Assembly (NCBI RefSeq): GCF_003008695.1
Contig: NZ_PXZT01000021.1
Coordinates: 1 to 37,510, forward strand
Origin: Trichococcus alkaliphilus
GTDB taxonomy: Bacteria; Bacillota; Bacilli; Lactobacillales; Aerococcaceae
DNA: 37,510 nt
Direction of reading: 5' to 3'
The translations under genes and the position numbers were made by a program. The notes beneath the pieces were generated by a model, which saw nothing but the letters and a program-made list of their open reading frames with translations, was not told the origin of the DNA and searched no databases. Numbering within the stretch: position 1 is the stretch's first letter; each line of letters opens with the position of its first letter. Positions 23,121-31,851 of the stretch are shown here, in pieces.

Positions 23121-24254
23121 CTAATCTTTCCTTCCCAGAGCGGCAAAGACATCCGCAACAATTTTTTGACCGGATTCATCCAATTCTATGGCGCGGTATT
23201 GCTCATAAAAGTCCTTGAACAGATCCGGGTAGGAGAGCTGCTGGAGATCCTCGCGGTTATGCTGCAAGGCCACTGATTCATTCTCTCTCCGGCTGACGTA
23301 TTCGAGGCCCATTGCCTGCGGATAGCGACGGCGCAATTGATTCATCGCATCCAGCACATATTCCGTATCCTCCAGTTCAAAAAACAGGTAATCGTCGGAT
23401 TGGCCTTTCATCAACTCGGAAAACGTGCTTCTGATCGCGCGCATATCGCGCAAAGGCTTGATGCGGAGGGGTTCTATCTCCAATTTGCCTTTTTCTATCG
23501 TTACGATACTCGTCTGCTTTTGATGCGGGGTTTCCGATTTGGAATACTTCAGGATCGAGCCGCTGTAGCGGACTTTGTCGTTTTTGACTTTCTGGGCTTT
23601 GTGCAGATGCCCTAGAGCAACGTAATCAAAGTCCTCGAACAGCGACACATCCACGTATTCGGAAGTGCCGATGCTGAGCGGACGTTCGGAATCGGATGGC
23701 TCGCTTGTGTCGTTTCCGGCCTGGATCACATAGCCGTGCGCAATCAGGATGTTTACTTCATCCGGGTTCAGCGTTGTTTTGACGGTCGCCAATTGAGCAC
23801 GAACGGCATCCTCCATATTTTTGATGCTGTCATCCTTAAGCGTTTCCCGGACGTAGACATGATCCGCAAAAGGCAGCAGATAAAAATTGGTTCCCTGGAA
23901 GGCAACTTTTCTGATTGTCTCTTTCTTCATGGTTCCCTCTATGTAGAGGCGGCTGTCGGCCAGCAGATCGGAGGCATATTCGATCCGTTCGTTGCTGTCG
24001 TGGTTGCCGGCGATGACAAACACAGGCACGCCCAATTCCTTCACCATCCGGGTCAGTGCCTTGTTGGCCAGCGCCACCGCTTCTTTCGGTGGCAAAGCGC
24101 GGTCGTAAAGGTCTCCGGCCATGATGATCGCATCGATATCTTTTTCTTTGAGTGTTTCTATCAGCTTCATCAAGTAATGGCGCTGATCGTCCAGCATGGA
24201 AAAATCATTGACGATTTTGCCGAGATGCCAATCAGCTGTATGCAGTATTCTCAT
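23121..24254 (-). CDS. sbcD: SbcCD exonuclease, nuclease subunit SbcD
   Basis: A 377-residue Mre11-type metallophosphoesterase and nuclease subunit of SbcCD. All phosphoesterase motifs are present: HTADWHLGK, GDLYDRALPP, GNHDSNERIEYA, the HGYVIQAG segment and ALGHLHKAQKV. The C-terminal capping domain follows from about residue 280. On the minus strand, AGGAGA lies eight bases before the ATG, and an extended -10 promoter sits at 24339-24347. First gene of the sbcD-sbcC pair. Confidence 0.96.
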   Translation of the reverse strand: MRILHTADWHLGKIVNDFSMLDDQRHYLMKLIETLKEKDIDAIIMAGDLYDRALPPKEAVALANKALTRMVKELGVPVFVIAGNHDSNERIEYASDLLADSRLYIEGTMKKETIRKVAFQGTNFYLLPFADHVYVRETLKDDSIKNMEDAVRAQLATVKTTLNPDEVNILIAHGYVIQAGNDTSEPSDSERPLSIGTSEYVDVSLFEDFDYVALGHLHKAQKVKNDKVRYSGSILKYSKSETPHQKQTSIVTIEKGKLEIEPLRIKPLRDMRAIRSTFSELMKGQSDDYLFFELEDTEYVLDAMNQLRRRYPQAMGLEYVSRRENESVALQHNREDLQQLSYPDLFKDFYEQYRAIELDESGQKIVADVFAALGRKD

Positions 24255-24338
24255 GGGAAAGTCTCCTGTCCATCGGTTAGTGTTTGTAATAAAAAAGTTG
24301 CGCGTATCTTATCGGAAAGGTGAATAAGTTCATTTTCC

Positions 24339-24347
24339 ATTATAACA
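24339..24347 (-). promoter_or_regulatory. Extended -10 promoter of sbcDC
   Basis: The minus strand reads TGTTATAAT, a perfect extended -10, about 85 bases before sbcD. The -35 is weak. Confidence 0.55.
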
Positions 24348-24472
24348 GACTATCTTGGAGGCGAGCAGGGACAAATGCAGTGGAGTGAGTGAAATGCTAG
24401 TGATGTGGACGCTTTTGGGCTATAGTATGGGTATGAGATCAGGATAATAAAGCAGTTGAAGGAGGAGCCGAA

Positions 24473-25258
24473 ATGGATCTGGGGTTAACGAACAAAGTGG
24501 CATTGGTCATCGCTTCGAGCCAGGGGTTGGGCAAGGCAGTGGCGAAGGAACTCGTCAAAGAAGGCGCGCACGTCATGCTCACGAGCAGAAGCGAAGACCG
24601 ATTGGCTGAGGTGAAAGAAGAACTGGAAGCCTTGCATGGTGGAAAGGTCGCTTATTTCCCTTGCGACATCACCAAAAATGAGGATATCCAGAAGCTGGTG
24701 GCAAGGACGCATGAAGTGTTCGGGAAAATCGATATTTTGTTGAACAATGCAGGCGGTCCGCCAAGCGGGAAATTTGATTCCTTTTCCGATGAGGCTTGGC
24801 AACAGGCTTTCGAATTGAACCTGTTGAGCTATATCCGGATCATCCGCGAAGTGCTGCCCGATCTGCGCAAAGAGGGCGGACGAATCGTCAATATCGCTTC
24901 GATTTCGGTGAAGACGCCGTTGCCGAATCTGATTCTTTCAAATACGTTCCGGACCGGCATCGTCGGCCTGAGCAAGACGCTTGCCGATGAATTGGCGCCC
25001 GACAACATCCTCGTGAATGTCGTTGCGCCAGGAAAAATCGCAACCGATCGCCTGAAATATCTGAATGAAGCGAATGCCAAAGCGAAAGAGTTGCCATTGG
25101 TGGAAGTCGACAAGAACGCAATCGCAGGCATTCCTTTGGGCCGTTACGGTACACCGGAAGAATTCGCGAAAGCCGTCGTTTTCCTTCTTTCCGAGGCGAA
25201 TACGTATATCACCGGCAGCACACTATATGTGGATGGTGGGGCAGTCAAAGCGATTTGA
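24473..25258 (+). CDS. Short-chain dehydrogenase/reductase-like protein lacking YxxxK
   Basis: A 261-residue SDR fold protein. The cofactor-binding parts look intact: VIASSQGLGKAVA (12-24), CDIT (64-67), NNAGG (91-95) and the C-terminal YITGSTLYVDGGAVKAI. The Ser region is present (NIASISV, 140-146), but where the catalytic Tyr-x3-Lys should be the sequence is LILSNTFRTG: Ser156 and Arg160 take the Tyr and Lys places. It may bind NAD(P) without normal SDR catalysis or use another mechanism. GGAGGAG lies seven bases before the ATG. The ChbG-like gene follows after 38 bases and probably shares the transcript. Substrate unknown. Confidence 0.82.
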   Translation: MDLGLTNKVALVIASSQGLGKAVAKELVKEGAHVMLTSRSEDRLAEVKEELEALHGGKVAYFPCDITKNEDIQKLVARTHEVFGKIDILLNNAGGPPSGKFDSFSDEAWQQAFELNLLSYIRIIREVLPDLRKEGGRIVNIASISVKTPLPNLILSNTFRTGIVGLSKTLADELAPDNILVNVVAPGKIATDRLKYLNEANAKAKELPLVEVDKNAIAGIPLGRYGTPEEFAKAVVFLLSEANTYITGSTLYVDGGAVKAI

Positions 25259-25296
25259 AGCCGAACCGCCATCCGAAACAGACAGGAGAATGAAAT

Positions 25297-26064
25297 ATGG
25301 GACAAGTAATCATCAACGCAGACGATTTTGGTCTCACAAATGGCGTGAACTACGGCATCATCGACAGTTTTTTGTACGGCATCACCACCTCGACGACCTT
25401 GCTGGCGAACGGAGCCGCATTCGATCATGCAGTGGAATTGGCATCCGATCATCCAGATCTGGAAATCGGGGTCCATCTGAATTTGACGCTCGGGAAGCCA
25501 CTATTGCCTGATGCAGACAGCATCAGTGCCAATGGGCGTTTCCAAACACGGGAATATGTGCAGCAACATGCTGCGACCCTGGATTTGGATGAAGTTTACG
25601 CGGAGTGGCATGCGCAGATCGAAAAGGTGCGTAAGGCAGGCATCAAACCAACGCATTTGGATTCGCACCATCATGTGCATATGTTGGAGCCACTCAACAA
25701 AGTCATCCTGTCGTTGGCGATACAGTACGAACTGCCGATCCGGGATCACTTTGAAGGCAGCCATGGGGTGTTGCACACGGACCGTCAATTCGACCTCGGT
25801 TTCGCTGCTGAAAAACCGCAGGCTGAATTGGGGATGAGCGTGATGGAAAAATTGGATGACATCATGGCCGTCCTGGAAAAAGCGGATACCTCGGTTGAAT
25901 TGATCGTCCATCCAGGTTATGTCGACGCAAGTCTGGAACGCTTAAGCAGCCTGCAGAAGGACCGGGCCTACATGGCTGAATTTTTGATGAATTCCGATTT
26001 TGCGGATCGGATTCGGGAAGACGAGGCAATCCAGTTGATTTCGTATGCTGAATTGAAAGAATAA
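25297..26064 (+). CDS. ChbG/YdjC-family carbohydrate deacetylase
   Basis: A 255-residue YdjC-fold metal-dependent deacetylase. Members such as ChbG remove acetyl groups from chitooligosaccharides or related sugars. Metal and catalytic residues are visible: NADDFGLTNGVN (7-18, with Asp9/Asp10), His60 in IGVHLNLT, the cluster THLDSHHHVHML (119-130) and a C-terminal VHPGYVD. No signal peptide, so it acts on an internal sugar. AGGAGA precedes the ATG. No chb phosphotransferase or glycosidase genes are linked, so the true substrate may be another N-acetyl sugar. A terminator follows at 26079. Confidence 0.9.
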   Translation: MGQVIINADDFGLTNGVNYGIIDSFLYGITTSTTLLANGAAFDHAVELASDHPDLEIGVHLNLTLGKPLLPDADSISANGRFQTREYVQQHAATLDLDEVYAEWHAQIEKVRKAGIKPTHLDSHHHVHMLEPLNKVILSLAIQYELPIRDHFEGSHGVLHTDRQFDLGFAAEKPQAELGMSVMEKLDDIMAVLEKADTSVELIVHPGYVDASLERLSSLQKDRAYMAEFLMNSDFADRIREDEAIQLISYAELKE

Positions 26065-26078
26065 TGAATCTTGTGATG

Positions 26079-26109
26079 AAAGGCAGTTCCGTTATGGGGC
26101 TGTCTTTTT
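26079..26109 (+). terminator. Terminator after the ChbG-like gene
   Basis: AAAGGCAG (26079-26086) pairs with CTGTCTTT (26100-26107) with one G-U; T-run 26105-26109. Confidence 0.75.
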
Positions 26110-26124
26110 ATATTTATTACTAAA

Positions 26125-26139
26125 TTATAGTGATTATCA
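26125..26139 (+). promoter_or_regulatory. Fur/PerR-family operator before fetAB
   Basis: TTATAGTGATTATCA matches the 7-1-7 Fur box TGATAATNATTATCA at 12 of 14 positions, with the right half (ATTATCA) perfect, and the PerR box TTATAATNATTATAA also at 12 of 14. It lies about 25 bases upstream of a candidate -10 (TAGAAT, 26165-26170), close to the -35 region. Confidence 0.55.
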
Positions 26140-26263
26140 TTAACGAAAATATGGGAAGTAGTGATAGAATAGAGAAATGAAGCATAGCCGACCTGTACGG
26201 CGATTTTTTGGTGTTCGCAACGGTTTCGGCTGCAATTTGAATAATAAAGGAGTAATTTAAAAA

Positions 26264-26917
26264 ATGGCATTATTGGAAATGGAACATCTGAGTTTTGTGT
26301 CGGACGGCAAAATCATTCTGGACGACATCACCTATTCGCTGGAGGAGGGTGAGTTTCTCTCGATAACCGGCCCGTCCGGAAGCGGCAAGAGCACTCTGTT
26401 GAAAATCATCGCGACCATCCTGTCGCGTACCGAAGGGGAAATACGCTACCAAGGCAAATCGCTGGATGCATACGAGCCCACCGAATACCGCAAGGAGGTT
26501 TCCTACACGTTCCAGACACCTGTTTTGTTCGGAAAAACCGTCCGCGACAATTTGGCTTTTCCTTACGAAATCCGCAAAAAGGAATTCTATGAAAAGAAAG
26601 CAGTCGCATATCTGGAGTCGCTCGGGCTGCCGAAGGAATATTTGGATAAAGAAATAAATACCTTGTCAGGCGGGGAAAAACAGCGTGTCGCTTTGATCCG
26701 CAACGTCCTGTTTCAACCGAAAATCCTCTTGCTCGATGAAGTGACGAGCGCCTTGGATGAAGCGAATCGCCAAATCATCTGGAAATGGCTCCAGGAAATG
26801 CGGGAGCATGCTGATATGACGATCATCATGGTCAGCCATAATGAGGAAGAATCAAGCTTGGCAGATAAGAACATCCATATCGTTGCTGGGAAAATCGTAA
26901 AAGGGGAGGGGAACTAA
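26264..26917 (+). CDS. fetA: Iron-export ABC transporter ATPase FetA
   Basis: A 217-residue ABC ATPase. Walker A is GPSGSGKSTLLK, the Q-loop region is VSYTFQTPVLFGKTVRDNL, the signature is LSGGEKQRVALIRN, Walker B is ILLLDEVTSALD and the H-loop is MVSHNEEES. The short length and the following membrane gene identify it as FetA of the FetAB (YbbL-YbbM) exporter, linked in E. coli to iron efflux and peroxide resistance. AAGGAG lies ten bases before the ATG. fetB begins one base after its stop. A Fur/PerR-like box upstream fits iron or peroxide control. Confidence 0.88.
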   Translation: MALLEMEHLSFVSDGKIILDDITYSLEEGEFLSITGPSGSGKSTLLKIIATILSRTEGEIRYQGKSLDAYEPTEYRKEVSYTFQTPVLFGKTVRDNLAFPYEIRKKEFYEKKAVAYLESLGLPKEYLDKEINTLSGGEKQRVALIRNVLFQPKILLLDEVTSALDEANRQIIWKWLQEMREHADMTIIMVSHNEEESSLADKNIHIVAGKIVKGEGN

Positions 26918-26918
26918 G

Positions 26919-27677
26919 ATGGATCTACAAGTCAGTCCAATCACGCTCATGTTGAGCTTTTCATTGGTAATGGTGGGAGTTTACATCTCTTACAAAGAAA
27001 AATTAGGCACGGCCAAAGACATTTTGTACAGCATCGCCAGAGCCGTTGTACAGCTGATTGCGGTAGGGTACGTTTTGACGTACTTGTTCAATGTGAACAA
27101 TACGATCGTCACCTTGGTTATGGTTGCCGTCATCGTCTTCAATGCGTCATGGAATGCCCACAAACGCAGCAGCAGTATCCCGAATTCCTTGAAGATTTCA
27201 TTGATCGCCATCTCTGCTTCAGCAATCTTGACGTTATCCATACTGGTCCTGTCGGGATCCGTCAAATTTATCCCTTCACAGATCGTTCCGATCACCGGTA
27301 TGATAGCCGGTAATGCGATGACGACCATCGGCTTGTGTTACCGCAACCTGAATTCCTTGTTCCGCGATCAGCGCCAACAGATCCTGGAAAAACTGTCTCT
27401 CGGAGCGACTCCGAATCAAGCCTCGCGCACCATCTTGAGGGAAACGATCAAGTCGGGCATGCAGCCATCCTTGGATTCCGCCAAAACGGTGGGTATCGTC
27501 TCCTTGCCAGGCATGATGTCGGGTCTGATGTTTGCCGGTACTGTACCGATGACGGCCATCATGTATCAGATCATGGTGACTTTCATGCTGGTGGCGGCGA
27601 CAAGCATCTCCTCCTATATCGCCTCTTTCATGGCATACCGCGAATTCTACAATGACAGACAGCAATTGCGCATCTGA
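26919..27677 (+). CDS. fetB: Iron-export ABC transporter permease FetB
   Basis: A 252-residue membrane protein of the UPF0014/FetB family with about seven hydrophobic segments. Typical stretches are GTAKDILYSIARAVVQLIAVGYVL, PITGMIAGNAMTTIGLCYRNL, EKLSLGATPNQA with IKSGMQPSLDSAKTVGIVSLPGMMSGLMFAG, and PMTAIMYQIMVTFMLVAATSISSYIA. Forms the exporter with FetA. Its ribosome site GGGGAGGGG lies at the end of fetA. No clear terminator separates it from the thioesterase gene, which has its own promoter. Confidence 0.9.
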   Translation: MDLQVSPITLMLSFSLVMVGVYISYKEKLGTAKDILYSIARAVVQLIAVGYVLTYLFNVNNTIVTLVMVAVIVFNASWNAHKRSSSIPNSLKISLIAISASAILTLSILVLSGSVKFIPSQIVPITGMIAGNAMTTIGLCYRNLNSLFRDQRQQILEKLSLGATPNQASRTILRETIKSGMQPSLDSAKTVGIVSLPGMMSGLMFAGTVPMTAIMYQIMVTFMLVAATSISSYIASFMAYREFYNDRQQLRI

Positions 27678-27695
27678 TTTTGCTCATTCTTTCGG

Positions 27696-27724
27696 TTGGT
27701 CCGCTCTGAAAAGTATGGTATCCT
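27696..27724 (+). promoter_or_regulatory. Promoter of the thioesterase gene
   Basis: TTGGTC (27696-27701), 17 bases, TATCCT (27719-27724); 34 bases before the TTG start. Confidence 0.45.
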
Positions 27725-27757
27725 TTCTATTATAAAATTGATTTTGGAGGGAAAACG

Positions 27758-28507
27758 TTGAGCGGATTAATCTATCGCAGCACCCATCGCATCAAAGGCT
27801 ATGAATGTGACATCACCGGTGAGATAACTTTGCCATCGCTCGTCAACCTGATGATGGACTTGTCGGGCCAACAAAGCGATTCACTCGGGAACACGAATGA
27901 TCAGATGTCCGAAAGAGGACTCAGTTGGATCATCGTTCAGTACGACATGCAGATCGAACGCATGCCGCACCGAGGCGAAGAAATCATTCTGGAAACAGAA
28001 GCGATGAGCTATAACCGTTTCTTCACCTATCGCCGCTTTCGGGCTTATGATGAGAGCGAACAACTTTGTGTGGAAGTGATGACGAACTTCGTCATGATGG
28101 ACATCGAGACCCGTAAAATGGTCCAGATTCAAAAAGACTTGCTGACCGTCTATCAGGCCGATGAAATCCGGACGATGGTGCGCATGAAGAAGCCGATCCA
28201 ACTGGAACCGGAAAACCGCAAGGAACAGGATTTCCGCGTCAGATACTTGGACATCGACTACAATCGCCATGTCAACAACGCGAAATATTTCGATTGGATC
28301 ATCAACACGATTGATCCGAAATTCATCATGGATCACCAGATGGCTGCCGTTACGATCAAGTACGAAAAAGAAGTCGAATACGGCAACAGCATCACCAGCG
28401 TCATGTCGACGAAAGAAGCGGAGGATGGCGAAGTCATCACTGCGCATCGCATCATGAACGGCGAAGACTTGGCCTGCGAAGCCCATATGATCTGGAAAAA
28501 AGTATAA
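27758..28507 (+). CDS. Acyl-ACP thioesterase (FatA/FatB-like, PF01643 type)
   Basis: A 249-residue double hot-dog thioesterase that hydrolyses acyl-ACP to free fatty acid in the cytosol. The N-terminal hot-dog (3-130) opens with IYRSTHRIKGYECDITGEITLPSLVNLMMDLSG; the second carries the catalytic segment VRYLDIDYNRHVNNAKYFDWI, with Asn169 and His171. The start is TTG at 27758 with GGAGGG six bases before it; no better ATG exists and the conserved N-terminus requires this start. Ends at a strong terminator facing the ABC-F gene. Fatty-acid genes are not nearby. Confidence 0.9.
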   Translation: MSGLIYRSTHRIKGYECDITGEITLPSLVNLMMDLSGQQSDSLGNTNDQMSERGLSWIIVQYDMQIERMPHRGEEIILETEAMSYNRFFTYRRFRAYDESEQLCVEVMTNFVMMDIETRKMVQIQKDLLTVYQADEIRTMVRMKKPIQLEPENRKEQDFRVRYLDIDYNRHVNNAKYFDWIINTIDPKFIMDHQMAAVTIKYEKEVEYGNSITSVMSTKEAEDGEVITAHRIMNGEDLACEAHMIWKKV

Positions 28508-28513
28508 AAAGAA

Positions 28514-28551
28514 AGAGGAACAACCCGAACGCTCGGGTGTTCCTCTTTTTT
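28514..28551. terminator. Terminator between thioesterase and ABC-F genes
   Basis: AGAGGAAC (28514-28521) pairs with GTTCCTCT (28539-28546); the stem goes on through ACCCGA/TCGGGT past one bulged A, loop ACGC, T-run 28546-28551. A-runs on the left allow use by both strands. Confidence 0.9.
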
Positions 28552-28561
28552 CGTGCTGGTT

Positions 28562-30196
28562 TTATGCTTGTTCTTTATAAAGTGCATTGATTCTTGCTTG
28601 GACATCCTTATCCGCCAAGAAGTCTTCATAGGTTGTTTCCATTCTGTCCACAACGCCGTTTGGAGTCACTTCGATGATGCGGTTCGCAGTAGTGTTGATG
28701 AACTCGTAATCGTGTGAAGTGAACAACAACGCGCCTTTGAAGGCGATCATGCCGTCATTCAAGGCAGTGATGGATTCAAGATCCAAGTGGTTCGTCGGGT
28801 CATCCAATACCAAGACGTTTGCTTTGGTAAGCATCATTTTCGATAGGATGATACGTACTTTTTCTCCCCCGGATAGGACAGAAACTTTTTTCATTACGTC
28901 TTCACCTGAGAACAGCATGCGGCCCAAGAAGCTGCGCAAGAAGGTATTGTCATCCTCTTCTTTGCCTGCGAATTGGCGCAACCATTCCAAAATAGTGATG
29001 TCGGCAACCGGGAATTCGTTCGTGTGGTCCTTCGGCAAGTAGCTTTGTGACGTTGTGACGCCCCATTTGAAAGTACCGCCGTCAGCTTCCATTTCACCCA
29101 TCAAAATTTTGAAGAGGGTGGTAGTAGCGATATCTTTGCGGCTTGCGAAAGCGACTTTATCGTTTTTGTTCAAAGCAAAGCTGATTTTGTCCAAAATTTT
29201 GACGCCATCGATTGTCTTGGAAAGGTTCGAAACGATCAGCAAGTCATTACCGATTTCGCGTTCTGGGGTGAAGCCTACGAAAGGATATTTACGGGATGAT
29301 GGTTGAATATCATCCAATGTGATTTTATCCAATGTCTTTTTACGTGAAGTCGCTTGTTTGGATTTCGATGCATTTGCACTGAATCGCGCAATGAAGTCCT
29401 GCAATTCCTTGATCTGCTCTTCTTTTTTCGAATTGGAATCAGCTGCCAATTTAGAAGCCAATTGACTGGATTGCATCCAGAAGTCGTAGTTACCGACATA
29501 AAGTTTGATCTTTCCGAAGTCGACGTCACACATGTGCGTACAAACCGTGTTCAGGAAGTGACGGTCATGGGAAACAACGATGACGGTGTTAGGGAAGTTG
29601 ATCAGGAACTCGGATAACCATTCGATAGATTCTTTGTCCAAACCGTTTGTCGGCTCATCCAATAGCAATACGTCAGGTTTGCCGAATAATGCTTGCGCCA
29701 GCAAAACTTTTACTTTTTGCGGCTCCAACAGGTCGCTCATTTGCTTGAAGTGCAACTCTTCACCGATTCCTAAACCTTGCAAGAGACTTGCAGCATCGGA
29801 TTCGGCTTCCCATCCATCCAATTCGGCAAATTCGCCTTCAAGTTCGCCGGCTCTGATGCCGTCTTCCTCAGTGAAATCAGTTTTTGCATAGATAGCATTT
29901 TTTTCATCCATAATGGCATAAAGACGTTTGTGACCCATGATGACAGTGTCCAGTACTTGATGATCTTCGAAACCATAGTGGTTTTGGTTAAGCACAGCTA
30001 AACGTTCATTTGGATCTAAAATGATATCTCCGGTGGTGGGCTGGATGACGCCTGATAAAATCTTCAAAAAAGTAGATTTTCCAGCTCCGTTGGCACCGAT
30101 GACGCCATAGCAGTTACCAGGGGTGAACTTTAGATTAACATTGTCAAACAACTTGCGATCGGAAAATTGTAGGCTGACATTTGATACGGTAATCAT
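28562..30196 (-). CDS. ABC-F family ATPase (YkpA/YbiT-like)
   Basis: A 544-residue soluble twin-ATPase of the ABC-F family, which act on ribosomes; there are no membrane segments. Domain 1 has Walker A GANGAGKSTFLKIL and Walker B VLLLDEPTNGLD, but its signature reads LLEPQK instead of LSGGQ. A charged linker (about 250-300, KSKQATSRKKTLDKI) separates the domains. Domain 2 has a good signature LSGGEK, but Walker A is degenerate (FASRKDIATTTLFKIL, no Gly-Lys) and Walker B ends in LDDPTNHLD, Asp in place of the catalytic Glu. This pattern resembles the YkpA/YbiT branch rather than antibiotic-resistance ABC-Fs. GAGGA lies about nine bases before the ATG. Confidence 0.9.
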   Translation of the reverse strand: MITVSNVSLQFSDRKLFDNVNLKFTPGNCYGVIGANGAGKSTFLKILSGVIQPTTGDIILDPNERLAVLNQNHYGFEDHQVLDTVIMGHKRLYAIMDEKNAIYAKTDFTEEDGIRAGELEGEFAELDGWEAESDAASLLQGLGIGEELHFKQMSDLLEPQKVKVLLAQALFGKPDVLLLDEPTNGLDKESIEWLSEFLINFPNTVIVVSHDRHFLNTVCTHMCDVDFGKIKLYVGNYDFWMQSSQLASKLAADSNSKKEEQIKELQDFIARFSANASKSKQATSRKKTLDKITLDDIQPSSRKYPFVGFTPEREIGNDLLIVSNLSKTIDGVKILDKISFALNKNDKVAFASRKDIATTTLFKILMGEMEADGGTFKWGVTTSQSYLPKDHTNEFPVADITILEWLRQFAGKEEDDNTFLRSFLGRMLFSGEDVMKKVSVLSGGEKVRIILSKMMLTKANVLVLDDPTNHLDLESITALNDGMIAFKGALLFTSHDYEFINTTANRIIEVTPNGVVDRMETTYEDFLADKDVQARINALYKEQA

Positions 30197-30233
30197 TTTT
30201 TTACATTCCTCAATTCTTGTTTATAGTCAATTA

Positions 30234-30242
30234 ATTCTAGCA
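30234..30242 (-). promoter_or_regulatory. Extended -10 promoter of the ABC-F gene
   Basis: The minus strand reads TGCTAGAAT (TGn plus a near-consensus -10), about 38 bases before the start. The divergent gap 30197-30496 otherwise holds only a small CCGT/ACGG hairpin (30344-30357) and a candidate -10 for brnQ (TAGAAT, 30456-30461). Confidence 0.45.
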
Positions 30243-30496
30243 TATTCCTGAAAAAATAAAAGGATTTTAACACAGTGTTTACAAAAAACGAGTAAGATTG
30301 TTTCTTTTGTGGCAATCGTTTGTGCTGGTTTGTTGTAATATTGCCGTTATTTTACGGATGACAACCAATGCTTGGGGGACAGATGCGAAAATGAGAAAAT
30401 GGTAAGTTTTCTTTGGTTAGCGCTGCCAATTCTAGTAACAGGGGAAATGCCGTGATAGAATGGACAAAATTGAAACAGAAAGTGGGCTGAGACTTA

Positions 30497-31843
30497 ATGG
30501 ATAAGAAATTATCGAATAAAGAATACATATACATAGGCTCCATGCTCTTCGGCTTATTTTTTGGAGCCGGCAACCTGATTTTCCCGGTCCACATGGGACA
30601 ATTGGCTGGCCAAAACTTGATTCCGGCGATATTAGGGTTTATCGTGACGGCAGTAGGATTGCCGTTTCTGGGCATCGTAGCGATGGGGCTATCCGGTAAG
30701 GAAAGCCTGTTGGAAATGGCGAGCAAAATCCATCCGAAGTACGGCGTATTCTTCACAGCGGCACTTTACTTGACGATCGGACCATTCTTTGCGACGCCGC
30801 GTACCGCGACCGTCTCGTTCGAGGCAGCCTTTGCGCCTTATCTGGATCCTTCGATGACAAAAATGGCGCTGTTCCTGTTCTCATTGCTTTTCTTCGCGGC
30901 TGTGCTGTGGTTCTCACTGAAGCCATCGGAAATTTTGAAATGGGTAGGCAAGGTTCTGAACCCAATTTTCCTGGTTTTTCTTTCGATTCTGATCCTCTTC
31001 GGCTTTTTCGCGCCGATGGGTACAGCGAGTGAAATGCCGGTGGATGCGAGCTATCAGACAGGTGCATTCTTCAAAGGCTTTCTGGAAGGGTACAACACGA
31101 TGGATGCTCTGGCTTCCTTGGCTTTCGGCATCATCGTCGTAACGACGATCCAAGGCCTGGGCGTCACAAAAACGACTACCATCGCGAGGGATACGATAAA
31201 AGCCGGAACGATCAGCATGTTGTTGATGGCTGTCATTTACGGTTCGCTGGTTTACTTGGGCGCAACGAGCCGTGGTGTTTTTGAAATAAGCGACAATGGG
31301 GGTATCGCCTTAGCGCAAATCTCAAACGAGTACTTCGGCATCTTCGGTGCTGTTCTGTTTGCGGTCATCATCACCGTTGCCTGTCTGAAAACGGCAATCG
31401 GGTTGATCACGGCGATCAGCGAAACATTTGTGCTTATGTTTCCTAACTCATTGGACTACAAAAAATACGTCTATCTTTTCACAGCCATTTCCTTCGGGTT
31501 GGCGAATCTGGGCTTGAGTCAAATCATCGCGTTTTCGATTCCGGTATTGATGTTCCTTTATCCACTCGCGATCACTTTGATTTTGCTCTCGATAATGAGC
31601 AGCCTGTTCAATGACCGGACGATTGTCTACCAGATGACGACCTTGTTCACCTTGCCGTTCGCCTGCGTTGACTTCCTGAAAGCTTTGCCGCAAGGAATCA
31701 AGGATGCTGTCGGCATGAACGGTGTCATCGCCTGGACCGATTCAGCGATTCCTTTATCAGATATCGGAATGGGGTGGCTGATCCCATCCGTGATCGGTTT
31801 TGCGATCGGCTTGGCGATTTCGAAAAATAGTAAGTTAGCCTAA
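30497..31843 (+). CDS. brnQ: Branched-chain amino acid carrier BrnQ
   Basis: A 448-residue LIVCS-family carrier with about 12 membrane segments, importing leucine, isoleucine and valine with Na+ or H+. The family opening is clear (KEYIYIGSMLFGLFFGAGNLIFPVHMGQLAGQN), with GIVAMGLSGKESLLEMASKIHPKYG and PRTATVSFEAAFAPYL. The start follows a weak ribosome site (AAAGTGGG), so expression may be modest. No T-box or leader peptide is visible in front. It shares a long terminator with ppk. It complements the leuABCD operon by giving a second source of leucine. Confidence 0.95.
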   Translation: MDKKLSNKEYIYIGSMLFGLFFGAGNLIFPVHMGQLAGQNLIPAILGFIVTAVGLPFLGIVAMGLSGKESLLEMASKIHPKYGVFFTAALYLTIGPFFATPRTATVSFEAAFAPYLDPSMTKMALFLFSLLFFAAVLWFSLKPSEILKWVGKVLNPIFLVFLSILILFGFFAPMGTASEMPVDASYQTGAFFKGFLEGYNTMDALASLAFGIIVVTTIQGLGVTKTTTIARDTIKAGTISMLLMAVIYGSLVYLGATSRGVFEISDNGGIALAQISNEYFGIFGAVLFAVIITVACLKTAIGLITAISETFVLMFPNSLDYKKYVYLFTAISFGLANLGLSQIIAFSIPVLMFLYPLAITLILLSIMSSLFNDRTIVYQMTTLFTLPFACVDFLKALPQGIKDAVGMNGVIAWTDSAIPLSDIGMGWLIPSVIGFAIGLAISKNSKLA

Positions 31844-31851
31844 TGACGGCA

